From Bdellovibrionales bacterium (GTDB lineage Bacteria > Bdellovibrionota > UBA1018 > CAIMNF01), in NCBI GenBank assembly GCA_947457605.1, contig CANGWP010000029.1:1-18807 (forward strand): DNA of 18,807 nt, written 5' to 3'. The notes below the pieces were generated by a model. That model was not told the DNA's origin. It searched no databases and saw only the letters and a list, made by a program, of their open reading frames with translations. The position numbers were made by a program, and so were the translations under genes. Positions 5,023 through 13,123 of the stretch are shown here, in pieces. Each line of letters begins with the position of its first letter. Positions within the stretch are counted from its first letter, which is position 1.

Positions 5023-6906
5023 ATGATGCGATTCCAAAACCTTTTCATGATTTTTGCATTTGGAATGACCCTGAATGTGGCGTCCGCGCGTGAAGGAGGA
5101 CCGTTTCAGGATCTCGAAGGGACTCTTGAAACCGCCCTTGAAGGCACGAAGGTGTCTCAGCCAGAGAGCCCAGTGGAAGAGTCGAAATCCTCCACTGAGC
5201 AAGAAGCATCGAGCGCCTCGAGTAAAAAAGTAACCTATCGCCAGGCACAAAGAAACAATTTTAAGGATTTGGAAAAAGCCGAGAATGTCTATTTGGAAGC
5301 TGAAACCAAACGTCGCAGTGCGGAGTATGAATATCGTCGAGCATTAAATTTGAGTCAAAGTAGTGATTCTGATCTTAGTAACTTGCAAGAACAAGTGAAC
5401 AAGATTGACCAGGCTTTGAAGTTGGCTACAAAAGAGGACACAAAATCAGCACTTTTGAGGGAAAAGGAAAAGATCGGTGCCAAGATTACAGATGCCAAAG
5501 ATAAGGCAGAAACGTCGCGAGATTTCCTGGTGGGTCGTGCAAAAAACTGGCAAGAACATGAAAAATCAGCGGACTCAGCCCTTAAAGCATTGAATGCAGA
5601 AGCCAAAAAAGCCAACGTGGATTCTGAAATTCTGAAAGCAGCCGGGAAGGACTTCAACAAAAACCGGAAGGTGCGGGACAGGACCGATCCCAACGGAGTC
5701 AAGGCGCGATACCTGAAAGAGCTTCAACGAGATGCGGATGAAAAAGCGCTCCGAGAATTTAAAGAAAAGTATCCAAGTGAGTCCGTTCCCAGACTAAGTC
5801 CAAGGGAGCCAAAGCCCGATGAAAATTCCGGTTCATCTGGCAGTGGGAGCTCAAGCTCGACCGGTAGCGGAAGCACAGGCGCATCTGGCAATGCGAGTTC
5901 AAGCGTCACTGGTAGCGGAAGCACAGGCGCATCTGGCAGTGAGAGTTCAAGCGTCACTGGTGGCGGAACCACAGGCGCATCCGGCAGTGAGAGCTCAAGC
6001 TCCACCGGTAGCGGAAGCACGGGTACCACTGGCAGTTCGGCCAATCAATCCTGCGACGACGCGCAAATTGCAGTCGTGGAGGCTTTGCTGAAGAGTGGTG
6101 GAAATCAAAAAGCCTTCGCAGCGATGGTTGAGCTTGCAGAGCTCAAGATGGTCTATCGGATTGCGAATCAACCGCCTCCTCCGATCAACACAATTGAAAA
6201 ATATGTGAGTGGTTCCGGATTGCAACAGAAGATCAAGGATCAGGCGGATTTCGAGCAAACTTTGGTCGATACCTACAAAAACTACGGTGAAGAGAAGGAT
6301 GTCGAAAGGATTAAGAACAGCCTTTCATTTTTAAAAGACAAGCCGCTCAGCTACCAGAAGCAGTACCGCCTCGACAATGATTCCGCTTCGGCCTTGGTGT
6401 TGTATCTCTCCAAGTTTGAAGCGAACGCGCCTAAAGGTCTCGAATTCACCGAAACCGATGCGGCAGCGCTTTGGGCGCTTGGACAGATCTCCGAGCGGAA
6501 GAGCTCTGATCCAAAATTCAAGAAATTCGGCACAAATAACAATCTCTTGAATTACAGCGTTCGAGTCTGTCATCAGCTTTCCGATGGAAGTTGCTCAAAA
6601 GGTCCCGTGGGCAACCTCTCGGTCGATGATTTGAAAGCAACTCACGATCAAAAAGAAAAGGAACTGAACGATGCCATTCAGGTCGCAGTGAAGGCGGTCA
6701 AGGATCAGTATCCGCAGTGCTTTACGGGAGATTGTGACACCAATCCTGCGCTACCTGCGGAGATCGTAGGCATCAAAAAGAAGTTGAATGAGCTCGTCAT
6801 CAAGGGAAGTTTGTCCAAGAAAGATGGGGCAAAATTTTCAATTGATGCAGAGAAAACCAAATTCATAGGCGGGAATCTGACCCTGACACTGGAAACAGCG
6901 AAGTAA
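5023..6906 (+). CDS. Exported coiled-coil protein with Ser/Gly/Thr tandem-repeat linker
   Basis: A 627-residue exported protein of unknown function. AAGGAG lies about 10 bases before ATG 5023 (a second ATG follows at once). Residues 1-23 are a signal peptide ending ASA. Residues about 70-270 are charged and heptad-like with two Lys/Glu-rich stretches, a probable coiled coil. Residues 275-342 are a low-complexity linker made of four 16-residue repeats of the type TGSGSTGASGxxSSSV. Residues 343-627 form a separate, mostly helical C-terminal domain with five Cys, including two close pairs (VCHQLSDGSC and QCFTGDC) that suggest disulfides. A Pro-rich segment IANQPPPPINTIEK lies at about 382-395. 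The layout of rod, flexible spacer and folded head suits an envelope-attached or surface protein. No lipobox, sorting motif or enzyme motif was found. A terminator follows directly. Confidence 0.88.
   Translation: MMRFQNLFMIFAFGMTLNVASAREGGPFQDLEGTLETALEGTKVSQPESPVEESKSSTEQEASSASSKKVTYRQAQRNNFKDLEKAENVYLEAETKRRSAEYEYRRALNLSQSSDSDLSNLQEQVNKIDQALKLATKEDTKSALLREKEKIGAKITDAKDKAETSRDFLVGRAKNWQEHEKSADSALKALNAEAKKANVDSEILKAAGKDFNKNRKVRDRTDPNGVKARYLKELQRDADEKALREFKEKYPSESVPRLSPREPKPDENSGSSGSGSSSSTGSGSTGASGNASSSVTGSGSTGASGSESSSVTGGGTTGASGSESSSSTGSGSTGTTGSSANQSCDDAQIAVVEALLKSGGNQKAFAAMVELAELKMVYRIANQPPPPINTIEKYVSGSGLQQKIKDQADFEQTLVDTYKNYGEEKDVERIKNSLSFLKDKPLSYQKQYRLDNDSASALVLYLSKFEANAPKGLEFTETDAAALWALGQISERKSSDPKFKKFGTNNNLLNYSVRVCHQLSDGSCSKGPVGNLSVDDLKATHDQKEKELNDAIQVAVKAVKDQYPQCFTGDCDTNPALPAEIVGIKKKLNELVIKGSLSKKDGAKFSIDAEKTKFIGGNLTLTLETAK
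5860..6051 (+). repeat. 48-base in-frame tandem repeat (about four copies)
   Basis: Copies begin at 5860, 5908, 5956 and 6004. The first three differ by only a few bases and the fourth diverges after about half its length. Each encodes 16 residues of Thr/Gly/Ser/Ala. The unit is a multiple of three, so copy-number change would lengthen or shorten the linker without a frameshift. Copies two and three share the same Ser-Glu-Ser segment, which suggests recent duplication. Confidence 0.85.
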
Positions 6907-6917
6907 GATTCCGTACT

Positions 6918-6964
6918 GGCTGATTTGAGTAGGAATCAAGGCGCGGTCAAGTCAGCCCGTTTTT
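6918..6964 (+). terminator. Rho-independent terminator after the 627-residue protein
   Basis: GGCTGATTTGA (6918-6928) pairs with TCAAGTCAGCC (6947-6957) over 11 positions, ten Watson-Crick and one U-G, with an 18-base loop, followed by CG and five T (6960-6964). It starts 12 bases after the stop codon. The loop is longer than usual, but stem and T-tract are well formed. Confidence 0.65.
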
Positions 6965-6994
6965 GTCCCATCGCCATCCCATGCCGCAGCGACC

Positions 6995-7243
6995 GTGAAT
7001 TATTCCAGTCGCTATGGGGTACACGCCCGTTTCAAAAAAAACGTCGACAACAAAGGCGAGGAGCGTCTTTATGGAGCGAGAAATGGCCTGATCTTGTTCA
7101 AAACCGTTCTTCGTGGTGGTGCAAACAACGCCTATCACCGGACGAATTGCCGCGATAACATGAAACCGCTCCCCGAGGATGCACTTGTAAATCTGTGCAA
7201 GGAGGGGTTTACTGAAGCGAACTACAGCCGCGCAAATTTCAGT
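6995..7243 (+). pseudogene. Probable remnant of an exported-protein gene
   Basis: This 367-base stretch between the 627-residue protein and the Cys-rich protein is not random in one frame. Read from about 6995 it gives protein-like sequence without stops, including RYGVHARFKKNVDNKGEE, LFKTVLRGGANNAYHRTNC and MKPLPEDALVNLCKEGF. No ribosome site or good start precedes it (only GTG 6995), and the frame reaches back only to a stop inside the terminator. At its right end it runs into the ribosome site of the next gene in the same frame. The LxxLCxEGF pattern, after an Arg-Gly-Gly strand end, recalls a dual-specificity-phosphatase-like fold, but that is a weak impression. It could alternatively be an N-terminal extension of the next protein. 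Confidence 0.4.
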
Positions 7244-7273
7244 AAAAGAGTTGTGCAATTCGGGAGGTACTTC

Positions 7274-7690
7274 GTGAACGTTTCAAAACCAATGTCATTG
7301 GTTCGCCTGTCGGGAATGATTTTTTTGGCATCGTTCCTTCTTTGTTTTGCTCGGGGTATTTCAAGGGCTCAGGAAAAAACAATGCAAGCGGAATTCCAAG
7401 TCATGGGTTCTTTTGCCTCTTTGAAATCGGGCCTGTATCAATGCCCGGGGAATCCGGACATTTGCGATCAGGAAGTGACAGTTTTCCGTACCGGACAGAA
7501 GATCACCGCCCTCAAGGTGGAGTATGTCGGTTATTGCGGCAGCATGGGGCCTTACCTTTACCCCTGCAAGGGGAGCGTTTGCACCGATGGAAACGCCGAG
7601 TTTCGCCTGAATCCCAGGGGCGGGTATCATTGGCGGAACCTCGGGTATCCCTATGAGTGCGATTTCACAGGGAGACCTGCGAGTCGGTAG
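7274..7690 (+). CDS. Small Cys-rich exported protein of unknown function
   Basis: GTG 7274 has GGGAGG 7 bases upstream, so I take this as the start, giving 138 residues; the frame is open further upstream into the remnant at 6995-7243. Residues 1-32 are a long signal peptide (hydrophobic core MIFLASFLLCFA, end SRAQ). The mature chain of about 105 residues has six Cys in a region of strands and turns: YQCPGNPDICDQEV, YVGYCGSMGPYLYPCKGSVC and YECDF, which suggests up to three or four disulfides. Aromatic residues (Tyr, Trp, Phe) are frequent near the C-terminus. No known family was recognised. Such small disulfide-rich exported domains are often binding modules or inhibitors, but nothing here decides between these. 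Confidence 0.75.
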   Translation: MNVSKPMSLVRLSGMIFLASFLLCFARGISRAQEKTMQAEFQVMGSFASLKSGLYQCPGNPDICDQEVTVFRTGQKITALKVEYVGYCGSMGPYLYPCKGSVCTDGNAEFRLNPRGGYHWRNLGYPYECDFTGRPASR

Positions 7691-7828
7691 TTTCTCTCGG
7701 GCGGAGTCGTTACGCTTGCCCCAAGTCAGACATTGCTGGTCGGTCTTTCGGGGGTTTGATTCGCTGAAAAAATGCAGCTCGAAAAAAATCCATTATAAAT
7801 GTTTAGCCTTCGTGCTACGACCTCTGCC

Positions 7829-9448
7829 ATGACAAAGCAAATCATCCTGGTCCCGTTCTTGGCTCTTTTCATTCACTCCGCTGGTGCAGCCGAACTTCCC
7901 GAGGCTGCAAAGCAAATCATCTTTGAACAAATTCAAGAAGACATCTTCTTTGAGGACGAAGGTCTTGTTCGTTCGGTCAAGTCCATGGATGATCTCCATT
8001 TCAAACAAAGGGATGAATTCAAGATCAGGATTTCCGGGGATTCTTATTCTCGGTGGGATCAAAAAAAGATCCACTATGATTGTGAAGCTACCATCCTTAC
8101 TCGGGGCGCAATTCAAACCAAAAACGACGTAAGCACTCTTTGTCGCATGACGGGTGAAAACTGGCCCCATGATTCGAATCGGGATCGCAGTCAGAGAAAC
8201 CAGCTTTTCGTGAAGCTTAAGCCGGGGGGGATCCTCCCGGGTTCCGCAAAAATCATCTCCTCCAAAGAGCTCTTTGGGCAGATGGTTTTGGTGAAGGCCA
8301 CGGATGCTGCGGCTCTTGCCCGCGACCTGAAAGACTCCGCAGCCGTGGACTATGTCCAATTGAACAGCTTCCATGGAAAGCAACGATTGCCCGAGGTGGA
8401 AAAGGCTCCTTTGGCGTTCGAGTCTTTTTCAGAGGCATCTCCTTTCAATGATCCCCAGGTCTCAAAGATCTGGTCCTTCCTTGATGACAAAGGGTTCGGA
8501 GTTTCTGTGAACAAGACCTATTCGGTTTTGGGATCCCAGGCGCGCGAGGACGTGATCGTAGCCGTCGTGGATACCGGCGTGGATTATCGGCACGAGGACC
8601 TTCGGTCCATCATGTGGGTGAATCCTGGCGAGATCCCGGGCAATGGCAAGGATGATGATGGAAACGGCTACATCGATGACGTACATGGCATCAACACCCT
8701 GATGCGTGACTCCAATGGTGTTGCGAGCGGAAACCCGATGGCAAGTCATTCCCATGGAACCCATGTGTCCGGGACGATTGCCGCCGCCCAGAACAACCGC
8801 ATCGGGATCGCGGGCATCGCATCGCGTGCGAAAATCATGGCGATTCGCACGGTTCCGGATGATGCGGATGAAACCGATGTGGATATCGTGGAATCTTTCC
8901 TCTATGCCGCAAAACACGGTGCAAGGATCATCAATTGTTCTTTCGGAAAGAAAACGAATGAAGGCGGAATGGTGGTTGCGGAAACCATCAATCACATTGC
9001 CGCCAACTACGGAACACTCGTGGTCGCCGCCGCGGGGAATGATTCAAATCCCTTTGTCCGCTGGGACATCGATACTGACCCGAAATATCCGGCATCTTTT
9101 GATTCAGAGGGCTTACTGGTCATCGCCGCAACTTCCTCGAGCGGCGGACTTGCATCCTTTTCGAACGTGGGTCGCAAATCCGTTGATGTGGCAGCGCCCG
9201 GGGTAAACATCTTCTCGACCATCCCGAACGACAGCTACGGGCCGATGTCTGGAACCTCGATGGCAACTCCAACTACGGTCGGGGTTCTGGCCGAAGTGCT
9301 CGCACGTTTTCCGTCGCTTACCCCGGTTGAGTTGAAAAAAATCGCGATCGAGTCCGTAACTCCGGTCAGCTCCTTCAAGGGGCTCATGGTCAGCGGGGGA
9401 CGCGTAAATCTGTATCAGGCGCTCCAAACCGCGGGGCGGTACCGGTAA
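7829..9448 (+). CDS. Exported S8 subtilisin-like serine peptidase
   Basis: With ATG 7829 the product has 539 residues and a signal peptide (1-20, core IILVPFLALFI). An earlier ATG at 7799 overlaps the only -10-like element (TATAAA 7794-7799) and spoils the signal peptide, so it is less likely; neither start has a clear ribosome site. Residues about 125-185 resemble an inhibitor I9-type prodomain, preceded by a 100-residue region with two Cys that I do not recognise. The catalytic domain (about 238-535) has the full triad: VVDTGVD with Asp248, HGTHVSG with His309, GTSMATP with Ser477, plus oxyanion Asn404 in AAAGNDS. A Ca-binding-like DDDGNGYIDD loop lies at 275-284. It should act in the periplasm or outside. 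Six bases separate it from the deaminase gene. Confidence 0.93.
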   Translation: MTKQIILVPFLALFIHSAGAAELPEAAKQIIFEQIQEDIFFEDEGLVRSVKSMDDLHFKQRDEFKIRISGDSYSRWDQKKIHYDCEATILTRGAIQTKNDVSTLCRMTGENWPHDSNRDRSQRNQLFVKLKPGGILPGSAKIISSKELFGQMVLVKATDAAALARDLKDSAAVDYVQLNSFHGKQRLPEVEKAPLAFESFSEASPFNDPQVSKIWSFLDDKGFGVSVNKTYSVLGSQAREDVIVAVVDTGVDYRHEDLRSIMWVNPGEIPGNGKDDDGNGYIDDVHGINTLMRDSNGVASGNPMASHSHGTHVSGTIAAAQNNRIGIAGIASRAKIMAIRTVPDDADETDVDIVESFLYAAKHGARIINCSFGKKTNEGGMVVAETINHIAANYGTLVVAAAGNDSNPFVRWDIDTDPKYPASFDSEGLLVIAATSSSGGLASFSNVGRKSVDVAAPGVNIFSTIPNDSYGPMSGTSMATPTTVGVLAEVLARFPSLTPVELKKIAIESVTPVSSFKGLMVSGGRVNLYQALQTAGRYR

Positions 9449-9454
9449 GCCCCG

Positions 9455-10681
9455 ATGACCACCCATTACTCGCAGGCGTTTTTGAAGGAAATGCCGAAGT
9501 CCGATCTCCATCTGCATCTCGATGGATCGCTTCGGATTCCAACTCTGATCGACCTTGCGAAACGGCTTCAGGTCAGTCTTCCTTCGTATACCGAGGAAGG
9601 ATTGCGTGAAAAGGTCTTTAAGACCGCTTATGCAAACCTTGGAGAGTACTTGAGCGGGTTTCAATATACCTGCGCGGTGCTTCGCGATCCTGAGGCGATC
9701 GAGCGGGTCGCTTATGAGCTTGCAATCGACAACCAAAACGAGAACGTCTATTACATCGAGCCTCGTTTTGCCCCTCAGCTCATGATGGATCCGGATCGTG
9801 GCGTGACGCTTGAGAGCGTGATGGGGGCCGTGAATCGGGGTTTGCTGCGTGCAAAAAAGGAGCACAACTCGAAGCCTGAGGTGCGCGCAGGGGATCGGCC
9901 CGAGTTTCATTACGGGATCGTCAGCTGTGCGATGAGGAACTTTGGGCCGAAGGGCTATTCCCCTTGGTATTCCCGATTTTTTCAAACCATGGAGTATTCC
10001 CAGCACATGGAGATCGTCGTTCAGGCTGCTCTGCAAATGGTCAAAGGAGTGGTAAAGCTCCGGGACGAAAAGGGCATTCCCATTGTCAGCATCGATCTTG
10101 CGGGCCAGGAAGAAGGGTACCCCTGCGCGAAGTTTCATGAAGTCTATGACTATGCCCACAAGAACTTCATGCACAAGACCGTTCATGCCGGTGAAGCCTA
10201 TGGGGCCGAGAGCATCTTTCAGGCGATCACGGATTGCTATGCGGACCGGATAGGACATGGATATTATCTGTTTGACGAGAACAAAATCGTGGATCCAAAA
10301 ATTCTCGACAAAAAGAAATACATTCGGGATCTGATTTCTTTTGTTGCAGACAAGAGAACCACCATCGAAGTGTGTTTGACTTCGAACCTTCAGACCAATC
10401 CTTCGATCGGGAACATTCGAAACCATCACGTAAAGGACATGCTCTCGAATCGGATGTCGATGAGCATCTGCACGGACAATCGCCTTGTTTCAGATACCAC
10501 TGTGACGCGGGAGTGGAGCCTTCTTACGGATCACTTTGATGTGCCACTCAAACATTTGAAGGACATCGTGGCATATGGCTTTAAGAAAAGCTTTTACCCG
10601 GGGGACTATATCGAAAAGCGGAATTGGGCGAAAAGCGTGATGATGCATTTTGATAAGGTGTCCAGGCGTCACCACCCATAG
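9455..10681 (+). CDS. add: Adenosine deaminase family protein
   Basis: A 408-residue cytosolic amidohydrolase that should convert adenosine (or a close nucleoside) to inosine and ammonia with one Zn ion. Metal and catalytic residues are all present: DLHLHLDGSLR with His19 and His21, VHAGEAYGAESI with His244 and proton-shuttle Glu247, RIGHG with His268, EVCLTSN, and ICTDNR with Asp341. It uses TDN where E. coli Add has TDD, as in other bacterial Add proteins. It is about 75 residues longer than E. coli Add; extra length falls near 130-185 and around 275-300. No signal peptide. It begins 6 bases after the subtilase stop without a clear ribosome site, so coupling to it is likely. A nutrient-salvage role from degraded material would fit the pair, but substrate specificity is unproven. 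Confidence 0.88.
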   Translation: MTTHYSQAFLKEMPKSDLHLHLDGSLRIPTLIDLAKRLQVSLPSYTEEGLREKVFKTAYANLGEYLSGFQYTCAVLRDPEAIERVAYELAIDNQNENVYYIEPRFAPQLMMDPDRGVTLESVMGAVNRGLLRAKKEHNSKPEVRAGDRPEFHYGIVSCAMRNFGPKGYSPWYSRFFQTMEYSQHMEIVVQAALQMVKGVVKLRDEKGIPIVSIDLAGQEEGYPCAKFHEVYDYAHKNFMHKTVHAGEAYGAESIFQAITDCYADRIGHGYYLFDENKIVDPKILDKKKYIRDLISFVADKRTTIEVCLTSNLQTNPSIGNIRNHHVKDMLSNRMSMSICTDNRLVSDTTVTREWSLLTDHFDVPLKHLKDIVAYGFKKSFYPGDYIEKRNWAKSVMMHFDKVSRRHHP

Positions 10682-10687
10682 CGGGCT

Positions 10688-11020
10688 TCAGAGCTGGTCG
10701 AGGATTTTTTGAATTTCAGAGATGGAAAACGGCTTTGTGAGAATTTCCTGAAAACCTGAAGCTCCTGAGATGTTGAGATCTCCAGTGATCAAAATCTTCG
10801 GGATGGAGTCCGGTAGGAGTTTTGCGACTTCAAGTCCGGTCGTGGAGGGGAGGCGGTAGTCCAGAAATATGAGACTGGGCGGATTCTTCGCAACTTCCAG
10901 AATCAGGTCGTTTGGACTGGAAAAAGTCCGGATTTCATGACGGTCTGACTCAAAGGTTTCTTGAAAAATTGCGAGGAGCTCTTCCTCATCATCAAGGTAA
11001 AAAATCCTGATTCGCCCCAT
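10688..11020 (-). CDS. Single-domain response regulator
   Basis: A 110-residue receiver domain with no output domain. The ATG at 11020 is preceded by AAGAAGG, which overlaps the last codons of the kinase gene; an earlier in-frame codon at 11053 would add 11 residues with no receiver role. Acidic pocket Asp10-Asp11-Glu12 (YLDDEEE), phospho-acceptor Asp54 (FLDYRLP), Thr79 (ITGD) and Lys96 (TKPF) are all present, so it should accept phosphate. It starts 7 bases after the kinase stop and is almost certainly its partner. CheY-like receivers of this kind act by protein contact or as a phosphate relay, so the final output lies elsewhere. It ends 6 bases from the convergent deaminase gene. Confidence 0.88.
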   Translation of the reverse strand: MGRIRIFYLDDEEELLAIFQETFESDRHEIRTFSSPNDLILEVAKNPPSLIFLDYRLPSTTGLEVAKLLPDSIPKILITGDLNISGASGFQEILTKPFSISEIQKILDQL

Positions 11021-11027
11021 GGTAAAA

Positions 11028-12335
11028 TCATACCTTCTTAAAACGGATTTCAAAACAGGTATGTTTCATGTTCCGGTTCAGTTGAAGGGTCGCCTTGTGC
11101 TGAGTGAGAATCCCCTTTGAAATCGATAGCCCAAGGCCGGTTCCTTCGCCGACTTCTTTTGTCGTGAAGAAGGGCTCAAAAAGACGGGCTTCCACATCAG
11201 GAGTCACTCCGGTGCCCGAATCGATCACCTGAACCACCACTTGATCGGAGTCAAGAAATGCATGGATTTTGACCCAAGGGTCAGGGGTCGATTTGGCCGC
11301 ATCGATTGCGTTGTTGATCAGGTTTACCATCACCTGCTCAATTTCAACCGTGTCGCAGGTGATCTTCGCATCAATGGTCGATGCGATTTCAACCCGCGTT
11401 TGATGGCGCTGTGCCTTTGCTTCCGTCAAGGAAACCGACTCGCGGATGAGCTCTGAGATCGCGGTTTCCTCGAAATGGGGTTCATCCGAGACTCGGGCGA
11501 ACTTTTTCAGCCCTCGAACGATTTTCGCGATCCTCTCGACGGATTTTTCGATGGCCTGAACCTTGGTCTCCAATTTTTCAGGGTCTTCCCGATATCGTCG
11601 AATGAGGCCGATGTTTCCTGCGATGATGGCAAGGGGATTGTTGATCTCATGGGCAACGCCTGCGGACATTTCACCAAGGGCTGCAAGCTTGGAGTGAAGG
11701 AGGCTGCGGCCTCGTTCGGATTCCAGGCTTCGCTGCAATTCGAGTTCCTCTGTGATGTCGACTGAAATCCCAATGAGCAGGTCAGGTGTCCCATCGTCCC
11801 GGAATGTCGGTACCTTGACCGTTTTCAGAACCCGGCTTCCTTGCGGTGTGTTGATGGGCTCCTGTTCGATCACCACCTTTTTCTTCGATTGGAATACTTC
11901 TCGATCTTTCGCCGTGAAAAAATCGGCCTGATCTTTGGGAAAGAAGTCATAGTCATTTTTTCCGATCAGGTCCTGATTCCTAAGTCCGAGAAGCTCCTCT
12001 CCCGCTGAATTGAAGAGCACGAATCGAAGTCCGTTTTGGTAATCCTTTGCGAAAACCATGTTGGGCAGGTGGTTCAGGATGGTCTCAAGGAGTCTTTTCT
12101 GGTCATTGATCTTTTTTTCGGATCTTTTGTTGATCAAGAGGTCCTCGGCCTGGATTCTGGTTCTGGATACCAGATACGCGCAAAGACCAAGAACCATGGG
12201 AGCCGTGCAGATGATGTAGAAAAGGACATTTGGGTTTTGGCGGGCAAGATATGCCAATATCGGAAAAAAACAGCCGATCAAAGCACCGGTGAGGGTGGTC
12301 CGAATCAGGATTTTCTTTCGACTGCTCGATTCCAT
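11028..12335 (-). CDS. Membrane-bound PAS sensor histidine kinase
   Basis: A 435-residue kinase from ATG 12335 (a longer TTG start at 12356 overlaps the previous gene). Two membrane helices lie at about 10-34 and 37-57 with almost no periplasmic loop, so the signal is probably sensed in the membrane or cytosol. A PAS domain covers about 80-200 (FAKDYQNGLRFVLFNSAGEELLG, GKNDYDFFPKDQADFF and a terminal VDITE). HisKA follows with GEMSAGVAHEINNP, phospho-acceptor His229. The ATPase domain has N box NLINNAIDA (338-346), DSGTGV and GTGLGLS. The family is the NtrB-like, AHEINNP type. The gene lies 7 bases after the phytochelatin-synthase-like gene and 7 before the receiver gene. Confidence 0.9.
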   Translation of the reverse strand: MESSSRKKILIRTTLTGALIGCFFPILAYLARQNPNVLFYIICTAPMVLGLCAYLVSRTRIQAEDLLINKRSEKKINDQKRLLETILNHLPNMVFAKDYQNGLRFVLFNSAGEELLGLRNQDLIGKNDYDFFPKDQADFFTAKDREVFQSKKKVVIEQEPINTPQGSRVLKTVKVPTFRDDGTPDLLIGISVDITEELELQRSLESERGRSLLHSKLAALGEMSAGVAHEINNPLAIIAGNIGLIRRYREDPEKLETKVQAIEKSVERIAKIVRGLKKFARVSDEPHFEETAISELIRESVSLTEAKAQRHQTRVEIASTIDAKITCDTVEIEQVMVNLINNAIDAAKSTPDPWVKIHAFLDSDQVVVQVIDSGTGVTPDVEARLFEPFFTTKEVGEGTGLGLSISKGILTQHKATLQLNRNMKHTCFEIRFKKV

Positions 12336-12342
12336 ATTCACT

Positions 12343-13077
12343 CTACTGATTTCCAAGCCTGATAAAGAGGTACCCCCGGGTCTTCTTTTTTCCCGGGTCG
12401 AGGGTGTTCATCCCTTTGATGAAGGTTTCCTCGGAAACCCAGTACGGCTCATAGTATTGCCGATCCGGATCGAAAATGAGGACTTTTTTTGCCTTCGAGT
12501 CAAAAGCCGCAACCGGTGCGTAATGACCCACCGTTCCTTCAGGGTCACCCGTGAATTCACTCTGAAGATAGTTTGCAAGAATGAAATCAGTTGGGCTTTT
12601 CTCATTTTGAACGAGGTCAGAGTGCACTTTTTTCTTGAATTCATTGGTTGAGTCAGCATGAGTCAGTGTCACGGTCGCATTTTTAAATCCATAGGCCTTG
12701 AGACTTGCTTCCATGATGGGAGCAAAATCATCGAGTGCTATGCCTCGTCCGCCTTCGCCCACGCCTTCTTTCCAGAGAGTGAGATTCACCTTTTCGAGAA
12801 GCCCTTTTTGAGAAATCAACTCATCACTTGCCGTGAGGGCCTGATTGCTCCGGGCGGCATTCAGAACCATTGCCGCTGCGGCAACGGAACAGGAACGCGA
12901 ATCCTGTTGCGGCAGATAATACTGGGACAAAGCCCAGTAATCGCGCGCCGGATTCTTCCGGATGAATTCGCGTGAATCAAAAAGTCTCGTTGCGGTCGGG
13001 CCGTACTTCGGTGCATTTCCGGCAAAGCTCGAGAAAGCCATCAGAAAAAAAGACAGGGAAAGAAGGAGAGATCTCAT
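12343..13077 (-). CDS. Exported phytochelatin-synthase-family cysteine peptidase
   Basis: A 244-residue protein with a signal peptide (1-19, end SFA). The rest matches the N-terminal catalytic domain of phytochelatin synthase, a papain-like fold. SRSCSVAAAAMVLNA carries nucleophile Cys63, with an oxyanion Gln near 57; GHYAPVAAFD carries His185; LIFDPDR carries Asp203; then YYEPYWVSEETFIKGMNTLD follows the known family ending closely. Length equals the short cyanobacterial type (such as Nostoc alr0975), which lacks the C-terminal metal-sensing half and acts mainly as a glutathione hydrolase, splitting off Gly to leave gamma-Glu-Cys. Export implies action in the periplasm on glutathione or similar peptides. 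The start ATG lacks a strong ribosome site. Grouping with a kinase and receiver is noteworthy. Confidence 0.87.
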   Translation of the reverse strand: MRSLLLSLSFFLMAFSSFAGNAPKYGPTATRLFDSREFIRKNPARDYWALSQYYLPQQDSRSCSVAAAAMVLNAARSNQALTASDELISQKGLLEKVNLTLWKEGVGEGGRGIALDDFAPIMEASLKAYGFKNATVTLTHADSTNEFKKKVHSDLVQNEKSPTDFILANYLQSEFTGDPEGTVGHYAPVAAFDSKAKKVLIFDPDRQYYEPYWVSEETFIKGMNTLDPGKKKTRGYLFIRLGNQ

Positions 13078-13123
13078 AGGAACAGGGTTACCATTCCAGA
13101 GCGTTTCTGGTCAAAGACATGCT

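Noticed and set aside
5860..6051. CRISPR-like or intergenic repeat array
   Set aside because: Units are contiguous, in frame and 48 bases long without unique spacers; they encode a protein linker.
8462..8995. 177-codon minus-strand frame inside the subtilase
   Set aside because: Antisense to the triad region; its His/Ile/Asp-rich composition is a mirror of the sense codons.
9113..10429. 438-codon minus-strand open frame across the subtilase and deaminase genes
   Set aside because: Both sense genes have complete catalytic motifs here. The antisense frame spans two genes and shows no motif or start signal, which is typical of a GC-skewed shadow.
1..13077. A glutathione pathway linking the GGCT-fold gene and the phytochelatin-synthase-like gene
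   Set aside because: They lie more than 11 kb apart in different units, one cytosolic and one exported, with no shared regulator seen.
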